From Istiophorus platypterus (Eukaryota; Chordata; Actinopteri; Istiophoriformes; Istiophoridae), in contig CM029122.1 of the NCBI GenBank assembly GCA_016859345.1, positions 6,479,501 through 6,543,500 of the forward strand: a stretch of DNA of 64,000 bases. Direction: 5' to 3'. Numbering within the stretch: the first letter of the stretch is position 1; every line of letters starts with the position of its first letter. This document shows, in pieces, positions 22,262-34,294 of the stretch. A model generated the notes under the pieces. That model searched no databases. It was not told the origin of the DNA and saw only the letters and a program-made list of their open reading frames with translations. The position numbers were made by a program, and so were the translations under genes.

Positions 22262-25200
22262 GTAGGCGTTCGTCTCACTCCCTGCATGCTGAGGGACCAG
22301 AAGGGGGGAAAGCTTGTACTCAGTTAGCATTAGCGGGTCCTCATGCCTGTGGGAGCGAGGTCGGAGGGGTTTGTCGGTGGCCCTCAGTGCCGTTGGTACC
22401 AGGTGGTGTGGAGCGGTGCTGCTGCTGCCGCTGGCCCTGCAGAGTACAGTGGTGTCTGGAGCCATAATACCTGCCTCCAAACCAACTCTAATCTCATTAA
22501 CCACTCCTGCAGCTCGGGCCCCGGGGGTCGAGAGGTCAGCGTGTTTTGTTACAAACAAAATGCGAGTTGCAGCTGCTGTTTCTTTCACGTCCAGGATGCG
22601 GTCTCGCAAGTCAGTCAGGGATGGATATGGATGAAACTGGGCTCTGAGTTTTGGAGGATGGCTTGACACATGACAAGATGATGTCTTCACATTGGGCCTC
22701 TGATTTTGTCCAACCAACAGTACAAAGCTCAAAGATATTCAATATATAACAATACTAAACTGTGAAAAGCAGAAAATTCTCATATGTGAGAGGCTGGAAT
22801 AAGCAAAAGTTTGGCGTTTTCGCTTTGCTTTATTGATTATCAAAGTAGTTGCAGATTTATTCTCTGATGATCGACTTATTGTTTCAACTCTGAAGTTATG
22901 TATTTGCAAGTAAAACAGAATGAGGGCCAGTCTGTTTAGCACGTATTGGTAGAAATCACTCTTTGTAGTAGCCACATAAAGGAAACACACATCTGTCTCT
23001 GACAATGAGAGTTTTTCTTAGGTTTATTATGAGATAAATGGTATAAATATACTAAGAAACACTGTACTATGAAATTCAGGTAAATTGTTGCCACAATAAT
23101 TTCAGCAATAGATGTCAGATACTGCGCAGCCAAGTCTAACCTGTCCCCTGTCTTTTGTTTTTTTTTCCTGTCTCGCAGATGCCCAGGTACAGGACTTCCT
23201 GTTGCACTCGCAGGGCGACGTGAGCAACACCAGCCAGGGGTTGTGGCTGCAGCAGACCTGCACGTTGTTCATCCAGAGCGGCGTCCAGCTCCTTACTGAC
23301 TTCACGCAACACGCAGCGGCCTGGGCCAACGCCAGTGTGGTCCGAACCAACTTCAGCCAACCTAACCACACCCGCGGTCAGCCAGAGAGATCGGGGCACA
23401 GTCAAGGTAAACAAGACAGTGTGGGGTTTTTTTTGGGGGGGGTCTTATCTTGAAAATGAAAAACATTGGCTTGTGTAAGAAAGGATTTGTTTGTGGCGAA
23501 TCCACAGAGAATAATCATCAGCTCTGCAGCTCTTTTTAGCCCGTTTTAGCCCTTTGTTTCTCTTTTATGGCACATAAACTGGCACATTAACAACAGCTCT
23601 GATAGACCCTTCTCAGAAATTTTTCTATTAGCAGTAGGAAAATGTGAGATTAAAGGACCCCCCCCCCAAAAAAAAAACATGATTATGTGTAAAGGGAATA
23701 CGTTTTGTTTTTTTTTGTTTTTTTACCAGCTTTCTTATCCTGTTAATCATGTTGCAAATGAGAGCCTGAGGTATTTTAGGACTGAGTTATGTTTTGAATG
23801 TAATCTTACAATTACAATCATTTAGTACCAATTTTAGTTGTCGCTAAAGATACTTTACAGTCAGCCCCCCCCCCCCATCAGTATCAGTAATATTTTCAGA
23901 TGCTTTACTTTCTGTTCATTGCATTGAACCACATGCCCTTTACGTTAAACTCTGCCCTTCCCTCGTTACCCTCCCAGACGAGACGTGGCCCCTCCAGGCA
24001 GGGAGCAGCAGCGGGGAGCTGTCGGGCTCCGGCGAGGCCCAGGCGGAGGCCCTGTGGTGGGGCCACCGGCTGCAGATGGCCCTGGTCAACACGGTGGCCT
24101 TCAGGGGTGTCTGGCAGAAGCAGTTCCTCTTCACCAACACCCAGAACCTGCCCTTCATGCTCTCTGATGGGAGCACCATCAAGGTGCCCATGATGTACCA
24201 GGCTACAGAGGTCAGCTTTGGTAAGAGGCACCATTGATCCATCCACAAATTCCTTTTTCTCTTGAGTTGATATCTCAATAAAATGGTTCAATCTCAAGGC
24301 ATCAATTATGTCACCGGTAACACAGTTGTTTTTTTTACATTCTGCTATGAGCTGCACACCTGATCTTGTTGCCTTCCTCGGCAGGTCAGTTCAGGACAGC
24401 GTCGGACCAGCGCTACACCGTATTAGAGCTGCCCTACCTGGGCCGCTCCCTCAGCCTGCAGCTGGTCCTGCCCAGCGAGAGGAAGACACCGCTCTCCTCC
24501 CTCGACTCCCAGCTCACCGCTCGCCAGCTGGCGTCCTGGGACACGGGCCTGCGCAGGACCAAGATGGACGTTTTCCTACCCAGGTGAGGATCATGCATTC
24601 GATTGAAATGGTGGGTTTCATGACCCAGTCTTGGTCGAGATGATTTTGTAAAATCTTTTTGTTTGTGTGTGGTTTTTTTTACAGGTTCAGAATGCAGAAC
24701 AAGTTCAACCTGAGGTCGGTTCTTCCGGCAATGGGCATCAGCGATGCCTTTAACCCCACAGCCTCTGATTTCACCGGCATATCAGGTCAATACGTCAATT
24801 CGTCCAAAATATTGACTTCTGTCACCGTCAACAGTGTTTCCTGTAGCTCTGCTGGAAGCTGACAGTCTGTTTCTTCCTGCAGTGGAGGAGGGTCTTTATG
24901 TGTCCGATGCCTTCCATGAAGTGAGAATAGAAGTCACAGAAGATGGAACGAAGGCAGCTGCTGCCACAGGTGAAAGAAAATGTAACAAATAGTAATAAAA
25001 ACAGAACAGAATTGAAGGGTTATTATGTTTAGTTGCTAAAAAAAAGGAATTTCTTTACCTTGCAGCTATGGTGCTACTCAAACGCTCTCGTGCTCCTGTT
25101 TTCAAGGCGGACCGGCCGTTCTTATTTCTGCTGCGACAGATTAACACAGGTATTTACTTCACGCTGCAGACAACTCATGCCGTTCACAGTCCAGGCTGCT

Positions 25201-26271
25201 CAGGGTCCTGCTTAAATGATTATACCAGATGTTCTGCATGTTTTAACTTAGTATGTAGTTTACATAGATTTGTAAATTACACTGTAGTGTTTTATGATTT
25301 ACAAAGAACTCTACCGGGCAGTCAGAGGTTTGATATGAATATCGGCAGACACTTGACACCAAAAGCAGCAACCGTTTGTATATCAAAAGTCTGCTATATA
25401 TTATCCATCTCTAGCTTATAGCTCCACGCTTCTCCAAAAACTATTAAGCCCACATAAATCTGCCACACCATCACACTGTCATGTTCTTCAGTTAAAATTG
25501 CTGCTTTTGCTGCAGTTTATTTTGTAATGAAGTCTTGCTGCCTAAATACGTGGAGCAGCAAAGGTGTATTAATCCGCAGCTGAAAATAGTCCCCAGCAAA
25601 CGCAGCGTTTCCTCCCTGTTTGTGTAACAGTTGTCAAAAACAAGTGTCCATCTGTTTAGGGAAAGTACTGAGGCTTTTGTAAAAGTGAAGCTAGGCATTT
25701 GTGAGCTCTTGTGGTAAAGATTCATGTCTTCAGTAAGGAGCACAAGGGCTTGGAGCTGAGAGCCAGACAATGGAGGAAAGTTGACAAAAATGTATGCAGG
25801 CTTCATGTGTTTGATGGGTTACACAATTCAACCTCTGCTAATGATTTTCATACCATAACACATTAACCCAAACCAACAGCTCTCTGGATGGTAGGAAAAA
25901 AATAGGAACACATCTCAAAAACAGCAGACATTCAAAAGTGGTCAGCTATTATATGAAGTATGCATGATTTAGAGTTAAAGCCCCTATACGCAGGGATCTT
26001 GAATATTTGATTTGGTGACCTCTAGTGTTGGTATTAAAAAATACATAGACAGAGGGTCAGTTAAATGAAGGAGCTGAATTTTCAACAAAATCTTGTGCCT
26101 TCATCACAATTAAAAGTAGTTTGAATCAGACATATTCTACATAAAGCGGCTTCGAGGAATTTAAAATGTACAAAAACAGTTGTATGATCCCTATTTTTCT
26201 TGTGTCCTTCATTTTCAGGATCCGTCTTATTCATGGGCCGAGTGATGAACCCAGCTGAACAAGCACCCTGA
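21997..26271 (+). CDS. serpine3: serpine3 (serpin family E member 3), complete
   Basis: Eight coding exons: 21997-22261, 23179-23406, 23978-24220, 24385-24583, 24685-24785, 24883-24969, 25066-25149, 26219-26271. They total 1,260 nt (419 residues), close to about 424 in human SERPINE3. Residues 1-21 form a signal peptide (MRRLPVASLFLCLWLVERSR), so the product should be secreted. Serpin landmarks are NLIVSPVSVSLSLGLLQLGA (s6B/hB), VNTVAFRGVWQKQF (s3A), KVPMMYQ, ELPYLG, DVFLPRF, ADRPFLFLLR and FMGRV. The hinge EDGTKAAAATA is of inhibitory type, and counting from P17 places Arg381-Ser382 at P1-P1'. The usual IN-x-W-V-x-x-x-T helix F motif is missing and replaced by a Gly/Ser-rich stretch, as I recall for human SERPINE3. 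The physiological target is unknown. Flanking fam124a and ints6 support the assignment. Confidence 0.95.
22262..23178 (+). other. serpine3: serpine3 intron with MITE remnant
   Basis: No gene inside. The stretch 22670-22895 is repeat-derived. Open frames at 22314-22666 continue the GC-rich exon edge and lack features. Confidence 0.7.
22670..22895 (+). repeat. hAT-like MITE remnant
   Basis: Contains gatgatgtcttcacattggg, caaagctcaaagatattcaa, ttctcatatgtgagaggctg and attgattatcaaagtagttg, in the same order as the copies near 4.4 kb and, reversed, near 45 kb. Confidence 0.5.
23179..23406 (+). CDS. serpine3: serpine3 coding exon 2
   Basis: Acceptor tgtctcgcag, donor gtcaag/gtaaac, phase 1 to phase 1. 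It encodes helices C-E (GLWLQQTCTLFIQSG, HAAAWANASVVRTNF) and the start of the divergent helix F region. NTS, NAS, NFS and NHT are glycosylation sequons. Confidence 0.92.
23407..23977 (+). other. serpine3: serpine3 intron
   Basis: Homopolymer-rich (T, G and C runs at 23429-23442, 23659-23667 and 23866-23876). No gene seen. Confidence 0.75.
23978..24220 (+). CDS. serpine3: serpine3 coding exon 3
   Basis: Acceptor ccctcccag, donor agctttg/gtaaga. It begins with the Gly/Ser/Glu-rich substitute for helix F (AGSSSGELSGSGEAQAEA), then strand 3A (LQMALVNTVAFRGVWQKQF) and the VPMMYQATEVSFG segment. Confidence 0.92.
24385..24583 (+). CDS. serpine3: serpine3 coding exon 4
   Basis: Acceptor cctcggcag, donor cccag/gtgagg. 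Encodes YTVLELPYLGRSLSLQLVLP, the s1B-s3B segment, and RTKMDVFLPR. Confidence 0.93.
24685..24785 (+). CDS. serpine3: serpine3 coding exon 5
   Basis: Acceptor ttttttacag, donor atatcag/gtcaat. Encodes FRMQNKFNLRSVLPAMGISD, a typical serpin hI segment, and FTGIS. Confidence 0.92.
24883..24969 (+). CDS. serpine3: serpine3 coding exon 6 (reactive-loop hinge)
   Basis: Acceptor cttcctgcag, donor gccacag/gtgaaa. Encodes LYVSDAFHEVRIEVTEDGTK followed by AAAAT. The small-residue hinge is the part of the loop that must insert into sheet A in inhibitory serpins. Confidence 0.93.
25066..25149 (+). CDS. serpine3: serpine3 coding exon 7 (reactive-site exon)
   Basis: Acceptor taccttgcag, donor aacacag/gtattt. 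Encodes AMVLLKRSRAPVFKADRPFL: the scissile region KR-S, then the conserved AxRPF strand. Confidence 0.93.
25150..26218 (+). other. serpine3: serpine3 last intron
   Basis: About 1.07 kb without a recognised gene or clear repeat. Confidence 0.75.
26219..26271 (+). CDS. serpine3: serpine3 coding exon 8 and stop
   Basis: Acceptor cattttcag. Encodes SVLFMGRVMNPAEQAP and TGA at 26269-26271, the usual serpin F-x-G-R-V-x-x-P terminus. Confidence 0.93.
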
Positions 26272-26290
26272 AATTTTTACACCCCAAAAC

Positions 26291-26340
26291 AAACACACAC
26301 GTACACACACACACACACACACACACACGTACACACACAC
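26291..26340. repeat. (CA)n microsatellite in serpine3 3' UTR
   Basis: CA tract interrupted by two GT steps, 20 bases after the stop codon. Confidence 0.9.
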
Positions 26341-26443
26341 TTATACCCTGACCCCCATTTCACTACCGGTATTTATTTGTGGACCAACCAGAGGGTCCAC
26401 AGACACTTCAGGAAGAGGGACAATATTTTTGTACATATCTGTA

Positions 26444-26449
26444 AATAAA
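26444..26449 (+). terminator. serpine3: serpine3 poly(A) signal AATAAA
   Basis: AATAAA 173 bases after the stop, followed by a T-rich stretch and ttgagtgctatg, giving a short 3' UTR. Confidence 0.75.
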
Positions 26450-26576
26450 ATTTTAATACATGTTTTTACACTTTGAGTGCTATGATTCTTTCTTCCCTTG
26501 TTATGGAAAAAAAAGTTTAAAAAAATTTCCAAGAAACATGGACAAAAACACATACAGTCACATCTTTACAGAACAC

Positions 26577-26582
26577 TTTATT
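26577..26582 (-). terminator. ints6: Candidate ints6 poly(A) signal
   Basis: The minus strand reads GTAAATAAAG. It is the last AATAAA before the serpine3 3' end, about 130 bases from the serpine3 signal on the other strand. Confidence 0.55.
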
Positions 26583-27068
26583 TACATGGCCCTTCACAGT
26601 GTAAAATAGAAACTTTATTCATGGAAATACTTACAAAAAGGCCATTTTCCACTGAACATTCTCTTTAAATAGTACTCTAGGGTTATTTACATCTTTACAG
26701 TGTATTCAAAATACTCTTTTGGTAGCGGCCTCTTCACAAACAAAGACAAGTATGGCAGATTTTGGTCCCTGTCCAAGGAGGGAGGGAACGGAAGAGGGCT
26801 GCCCTCTGAATCAGAAATCAACTCTTGACCTCTAGACCTTAATTTAGATTATTTGTGTATATTTGAGAAAAAATGAACAGGCCTGACTGCAAAAAAAAAC
26901 AAAAAACAACAACAAAAAAAAAAACAGGATTGTTTGGAAAAAATCTGCAACGAAAAGTAGCTTTTCTTTTAAATTACATTAAATAAACATTCTCAAATTT
27001 ACACAAGTGCATTCATGGTTAAGTGACAAGAAGTTGGTTTGAGATTCATGGCGGGGAGAGGGAGTCTT

Positions 27069-27088
27069 GGGGGGGGGGGGGGGGGGGG
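27069..27088. repeat. G20 homopolymer (C20 in ints6 mRNA)
   Basis: Twenty G residues on the plus strand within the ints6 3' UTR; a G9-10 run follows near 27222. The mRNA would carry poly(C), a possible site for poly(C)-binding proteins. Confidence 0.9.
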
Positions 27089-28091
27089 TTATGTTATTTG
27101 GCAGCGACCAGCACATTGGGACAAGCTGGCATCTGAGACCTCGGTTCATCAACACTCTGGGGGACAACAGATTTGTGTTGCATATCAGCTGTTTCAGGCT
27201 AAAATAAAGTTTAAAAAAAAATTGGGGGGGGGGGTAAAAGTAGCTCCAATGTTATTGCTGATCATGATGCATTAGTATCAGTTCCTGAGCTTTTTGTCCC
27301 TGTATTTCAACATTTGTTACCAATGATGTTGCATCATTCACAATGATTCTTACTTTTTTACCGTGTTGAACTCTCTGAGAACCTGCGCTGTAAAAGAGAT
27401 CGTCTGTTTAGGGTTTCGTCTCCAAACATAATGAAATCTGTGGATCAGCCACCCCGACAGGAGGGGCTGATGAAGAATTATTCATTCTTAGGTTATGACT
27501 CAGTAACATTAATTGTCAGTCTGGCAGGTAAACCACAAGTTTGAAAAATTCAAATTCATACCCATTTAACAGCACAGTAGTGGAGTGCTTTAGTTAGCGG
27601 AGTGTAGAAAGTAAAAATTCCCACAGGCAGACTCTCATCCTCCCACAAAAAAAAAAAGATCCAACATGAAAACAAAAAAATGAATGAATGTAAAGGCATG
27701 ATGAGGAAAAAAGTGTTTCATGAGCGGCTCCACCGGATCCCGTTTGACCCTGAGTTGGCTGAAGAAAAGAAAAGAAAAGAAAAACAAAAAAACGTGCATA
27801 CAACCCCGCACGACCTGAACCGTTTCTACACATGACCGAGCATCACATCTGGGCGGGCATGGGCTGCTCACGTGTTCCCTCCCCAGAAATGTCTCCATGC
27901 TCCCTTGTGTATGCCCCCCCAAGAGATCATTTGCTCTCATGCTGTCTCGTCTGCCTCTCAGGGTGAGGGGCTCCAGTACAGAAGGAAAGGTCGGGAAGGG
28001 TGGGCGGGGTGGGGGTTGGGGGGCGTAAGGAGGATGTGGAGGGTTGTTGAGTTCATTATCAGTTAAGTCCAGTCTGGGGAATGAGCCGGTC

Positions 28092-28185
28092 TCACAGTGT
28101 GTCCACGTGGTTCATGTTATTGGATCTGTTGTGGATCTCCTCCAGGAAGTTTTCCAGCTGCTCGATGAGAACGCGCTTCTTGAAT
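28092..28185 (-). CDS. ints6: ints6 coding exon 18 and stop
   Basis: Encodes FKKRVLIEQLENFLEEIHNR and a short Asn-rich end, stop rc at 28092-28094. This helix lies at the extreme C-terminus, like LENFLDEIHRR in mammals. Confidence 0.93.
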
Positions 28186-31100
28186 CTTTGAAGAAAAACA
28201 AAATGATAACAACAAATGTTATGGTTCATTTAAAAAACTAAAACACTTACCCAGTCAATGAAAGCAACATTTCAGGTGCTTTTATAATTATATTTGCTTA
28301 TTTAAGCAACAAAGTGCAATTGTTTTGGCTGGTGATCACATCCCTGGGATACAGAGCTGCTAAGCGACACGGGATCTATGAGCGAAACTCAGGCGATTTC
28401 ATCGGTTCTGATGGTTCTGCTCACAGCTTTGTTTGACACGACAGCGGAGGAGGACTGAACTTGTTACCTGGCCGCCTCTTTGATGATGTTCTGGAGGAAG
28501 ATGAGCCGGGTGTCCAAGGTGCCCTGGATCTGCTTCAGGAGGAGGAAGATCTTCTCATAGTCTGAAACGGAAAGAAGTGAAGGAGGATCAGCCACTTGGT
28601 TATCGCTGTGTTTCTGTAAAAGATGAAGTCCTTGATGTAATTCTCCATTCAAATATAGTATAGTTGTTTTCAGGCTGCAATTGATGATTATTTTCTATAA
28701 TGGATTCATATCTTGATTATTTCATTATATGACTGATTAAGAACAGAAAGTAGTGAAAAATTCCAATCACAAGCTTCTATATTTCTCTCGATTCACACAC
28801 CTGCTCTGTTCGCTGTTAGTTTCCTTACCTTAAATGGATGCTTGTTTTTTATGTAGCATTTTATTTATTTTTTTTAATCACATTTTTTATCACTATGTGG
28901 ACTATGTGGACTATGTGCACCCATGCACAATATAACAACATTAGTTGCTATACATAGATAAATAAAAACAAGGAATCATGTGTCACAACTTCAGCTTCTT
29001 GCTATGTAGATGACATCGCTGCAACACCCAGCAGCTTGCTGTTGCTGTAATGCAGGGTTTTAGAGAAAAACAATTTTATTCCAGCTCAAAACAAAAGCCT
29101 AATTGCCGTGGAAAAGGCTACACTTATGTGGTTTCTTCAGGCATAATAGGATGACAACACTTTGACGGAGGACAGTCATTTTTTCTTTGTTCCTTCTTTT
29201 TTTTTAAACTAAGACAATGTGAATAAATTAAAGATGCACCTTGCAATTCAACACTACAGTCTTGGAATAAACACAGAAGCTTAGAGTTTCTCCGCGAGAG
29301 AAGCAACAATTCAAAGCAATCGTAATTTTTGAGTTTCAGGTGTTACTGTAACTACATGTGTGTAGAGCTGGGTGTTAAACCTCAATACTTTTTTGGTACC
29401 AGATGAAATGTCTATAGCATCAAGTATCAAAATCTGTTGAGTATAAAATTCAAAGTCTTCTCTACTCATTCTGTAGTCAGATATTTAATGATTACAACCA
29501 TAGTTCTGCAAATTCTGTCTTTAATGAGGCAAAGTTTTAATATGAGGACTTATTTTTCTTTTACTAAATAATAAAAAAAAGTTTTTGTAAAAAATAGTTA
29601 TATTTCTTAAGGTAAACAAACAAAAGTATTGTTTGGGTATCGATACCAAAGTCAGGAACCATGTTGCCACTAGTATCAAAGAATATATATCAATACCCAG
29701 CCCTACATGTAAACTGCTCCTTTTATTTTGCTGCCCCACACCCCACGTAGACCATGTTTATTCTACTCACGCCTGCCAGGTTTCCTGATCTCCTTGGTGA
29801 TGAGCGCCCTCAGCTCGTTGTTGACCTTCGTCGTCTCATTTTGGATGTGCTTCTTCAGGGCCGTGGGCGACATGTAGCGTGGTGGCTGGTCCTCCACCAG
29901 CACCACCTCCATCCCTTCCTCGCTGCCCAGCGGCAGCTCGCCCATCCGGGGCCGCCCGTTCTCCTCCTCGTCCCTGTGCCGAAGGTCCTGGGGATCCATG
30001 GCCATGTGATTCTCCTGGTGGTTGGCAGGCCCCGAGGGATGATCAGCCTCTGAGTCCGAGCCGCTGTCTGAGCCGTAGTGGTTCTGATTCAGGTGGTTGA
30101 TGATCAAGTCCGGTTCTGTTGCTCCGTCACTCATGTCCATATCTATAAGGTTAGAGATTTAGAAGATGGTGTCATGAGTTTGTTCTGTTTGTTTGTTAGT
30201 TAGGAGATGTTCTGTCTTGGTGGGAAAATTCGTAGAACTACTCAACCCATGGAAACAGTTGTAAGACAAAGCCAGCAATACAAGCTAGGAGAGTAAAGTT
30301 TGAAGGATGTGGGTATGTCTTGGTTGGAGGGTTCTAAAGGAGTGTTTGCATCATGTAGGATGGATGTGAAAGATTCACGACATTGGAAAACTCAAGGCAG
30401 TTGAAGGTTTTTCATGGTCGTTGTGTGGAGGTTAAAAGTACTGTGTGCAGACAATGTGGCATCATATCCATTAAATTTCGTGACTTTTGCTGAGGCTCGG
30501 CATCCGTAGCTTTTTAAAGCATTTCTACATTACCTCAGATATAGTCAAATATATTGCAGAAATTAAAACAATGCAAGTAATATTCAGAAATCAGAAACTA
30601 GTAATTATGGTAGCTCAAATATAACATGACTGCAGCATAACTAAAAGGCAATACTGAGTTGCATTATGGGAAGTTTAGGATCCAGTGTTTTTTGGCGCTT
30701 GATCGATATTTTTAGATACTCTGGTTCTGCTGCTTCAGTTACTAATCTTACTAATTTATAAAAGAAAAAAAAAATCCCTCTGCCAACTTTATGGAGGAGC
30801 ACCAGAAAACTACGGGAGTACTCTGAATGGCACCCCTTGGAGTTTTTGACCACTACAAGAAGAATCAAGTGATGTTTTGACCAGTTGTTGTTTGCCTTGT
30901 GCACCCAAACATGAGTATGCATGTGACACAAGCCACAACCTGGAGCCAGCTTCATGCTATTCCGTTGATTTACAAGTAGAAATAAAGCCCAGAGAAGCAC
31001 AGCGAGGCACAAACAAAGGCAAGGAAGAGGAAGAGTACAATCTATGTTTCTTTGCTAGCAAACAATGCAGGTAAAAAAAACAAAACTTCTTCATAAATGT

Positions 31101-34100
31101 TTTCTGAGGAAGGAAATGCAGTCAGCATGTTTGTCAGACCTCAGGGAAAAATGTTTTTGATAAGAAACTGAAACTTTGTTTACAAGGGAAGACCACACAG
31201 CAGTGATACACTAAACTTTTTAAAATGTTATGCCGAAGAACTATTTAAGAGGTTTTTGACACAATTTAAGAAGATTTTAAAATACTATAAAAATACTATA
31301 AAATCTTTTTGCATACCAAACACATGGCAACCATGATTTCCACACGCAGTGGTGTTTTTATTTATCTGTTCTTTCTTAAAGCTATAACTGTTGTTTATAT
31401 TGTGGATTCAATCCACTGCAGATGCCCCTGTGAGGAGCGTAATCTGAGAGATTCAGACAAACTGCGTCATGAAGAACTGGTTTCAGTTCAAAAGCCACCA
31501 AAACTCGTGGTTAAAAATAAGCAACTATTGCAGAGGGTTATTATTTTAGCTGAGAAAAGACCCACAACAAACACACCAGTTGTAGTTTGAATACAAGTCT
31601 CACCTCCTGCGGGTCGGGGGCTGGCAGGGGGCGTTACTGGGGGGGTGTACGCCCTGCCCAGGCGCAGCAGGGGCGACATGCAGCGGCGTCTCTTTGGACC
31701 TCCGCCCTGCATGTTGTTGCTGTCTCCTGGCCTCTTGCCCTTGTTCTGGGGGCCTGTCACAAACTCATCCGCCTCATCGATCATCATGCCCTGAGCAGGG
31801 GGAAAAAAAAAAAAAAAAAGTGAGGATGACGGTTAACAAGCAGAGCATAAGGGTCAATTTACAACTATCGATATCAGTTATTTCAATGTGCCTCTTCCTT
31901 GTGAAAGAGGATTAGGGTAGGGTTGGTGCAAATCAGTGGGATTAACCTTCTTGTCCAGTTTAAAGGGGTTGCCGAAAGTGTGCAGGCGTTTGGGCTGCTC
32001 GGGGTCTGCGTCTCGAAGAGGCTGGGGGGCGGCTTTGAGGAAGTCCTGGTAGTTGCCCATCTGGGCGATTGGCACGCTGTGGAGCTGGTCTGGAGAAGGA
32101 AAAGAAAAAAAGGAAATTCACAAACATGGAGGAATCTACACTTTTTTGAAGAGTACTTCCTGACTGGTTGAAAAACAGCAGTTGAAGTTCTCATCCCTTG
32201 AATTTTTTTTTTTTAACAGGAGATACGTGAGGGAACTACACAGTGACCTACCAGAGTCCTGCCCTCTGAGAGTACAGACGCTGGTGTTGAGCAGATTCCG
32301 CCTCATTCGGCTCAGCTGGTCCAGCAGATGGCTTCGAGGGATGTCGTAGGGATTCCTGAAGCTCTGAGGTTTCAGGCCCTGATGAGGATACAGAGAAGAG
32401 AGGGGGACTATAAAGCGAGGGGTGTGGGGTCGGATTCGGACTCTTCCTTCAGGTCCAGAAAGGGAGTCATTTTCTGGTGTAATACTGGCAGTTGCTGGCA
32501 GTAACAGAGTGGATAAATAGTGGATACAGCCCGAGAGAGACAACCATCTTTTCAAATGTCAAAGCACTCAAGCACCCAAATAGAGTACATAAAACATCTC
32601 AGCACCTCGGGAGCATTGGTTGGACAGAAAAGCTGGGAGGGACAGGAAAGTCTGAGCAGAACATGAATAAGTAACGGCGAGTCTGAACTGAAAGGGACTG
32701 CTCCTAAGCTGGACATCAAAAATCCCAGCTGTCCACGTACATGCAGCTCCGTAACCACCAGTAAAAGACAATGTTGTCCTCATGACCGAACAAACTCTTG
32801 CCCCTAAGAAGCCATGTATCCTCAGAGATATTCTGATCGTTACCAGAAGGTTAAATATTAATAACCCCACCTTGTTGAGCAGCGCCAGGTGGAAGCCTTG
32901 AAACTCTTTGGGGTTGAGCTCCATGGGCAGAGTCGGGGCCTCTCCCGTAAGACTCTGCAGCTGCTGGATGAAGTCTCTGCGCTGGGCCAGAGATATGCCC
33001 CCGCCCCGCCAACGCACCTTGATGCCGGCCTCTGGCGGTGGTTTCTTACCGATCGAGGCGATCAGGCGGTCGTACTCGATTTTAGACTGGAAATATGAAC
33101 AAATTAGTTTTAATAATAACATATAATATGCCTTCATAGGAGAAGGTATAATTGTTCATAAATACTGTTCGTTAATAAACACTTTAAAGTGCCCCTGTAG
33201 CTATTACAATTACAAAAGCAATTACATTATAGTATAATATAAACAATTTATTAAAGGTTACATTCTGCTTATCAATCCTAAATAAGGGGACTCAGGGTCA
33301 AGGATTACTGATATAAATGGGTCTTTTAATATAGGTGTCAATACAATGATAAAGTTTCTTTACCAATAAAACAATGTATACTTTTCCAGTTATCCAATAA
33401 TAGGAGAAATGTACTAAAAGCATTCTTTTTGTATTAATTAAATAGACTTAAAAACACTGAACAAAGAATTAATTTAACAACCTTATAATATAAACCAAGA
33501 AATGTGTGATCAAAGAGGAGGGTTAACGAGACTAAGAATCCTAAAAAGCCTTTTGGTATTTGAGAGATTAACACTCTGCTCTACAAACACATTAAGAACA
33601 GATCTTCTGCGATATTTGCGCAAATGTGCAAGAGACAAAAGCCCGACAACAAACCTGCTGACTGAGCTTCTTCAAGTAGGAGACCACGCTGTAGCTCAGG
33701 CCATACTCCATGTTGTCAGCCAGCAGGTTTGGTGCTCCCATGATTCTCAGAGCTTTCCTCAAAGACTGTGGGAATAAAAAGAACACGGCAATAAGACTGG
33801 CGGAGCATCTTTCATGGTGTTCAGTGTGTTACACAGGAGAAACAAAACCTAAAGTGCTGCGGAGCCATATCAAGTGCACTGACCCCGATATAATACGGAG
33901 GCATGGTCTTCAGGTAGTTCTCAAAGGACTGCCGCCATTTGATGGTTGGCTTGAACTTGTGCACTTTGATCAAGTCGTCTGCAAAAATCAAAACGGATGG
34001 AGACCAAGATGACGCACAGGGAGAAATGATGGCGCAGGACCACATGCAGAGCTCCAGATTGGAAATGAAGGCGAATAAGACCCATCAGTCTTACCCAGAA

Positions 34101-34234
34101 GTGGCAGAAGCACGGGGTAGTTGTAGGGCATCACAAACAGGTTGACACAGTTGAGAGCCGTGCTGGCCTTTAAGTAGCCGAAAGGTTGGCCCAGGTCACT
34201 GTACTTGGCACTGTTACATACAAACACCTGAAAG

Positions 34235-34294
<60 letters not shown>

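Larger units (their letters stand above)
26560..28091 (-). other. ints6: ints6 3' UTR, about 1.5 kb
   Basis: Runs from the stop codon at 28092-28094 to an AATAAA on the minus strand at 26577-26582. It includes several homopolymer tracts and no recognisable gene. The far end is inferred from the poly(A) signal only. Confidence 0.6.
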
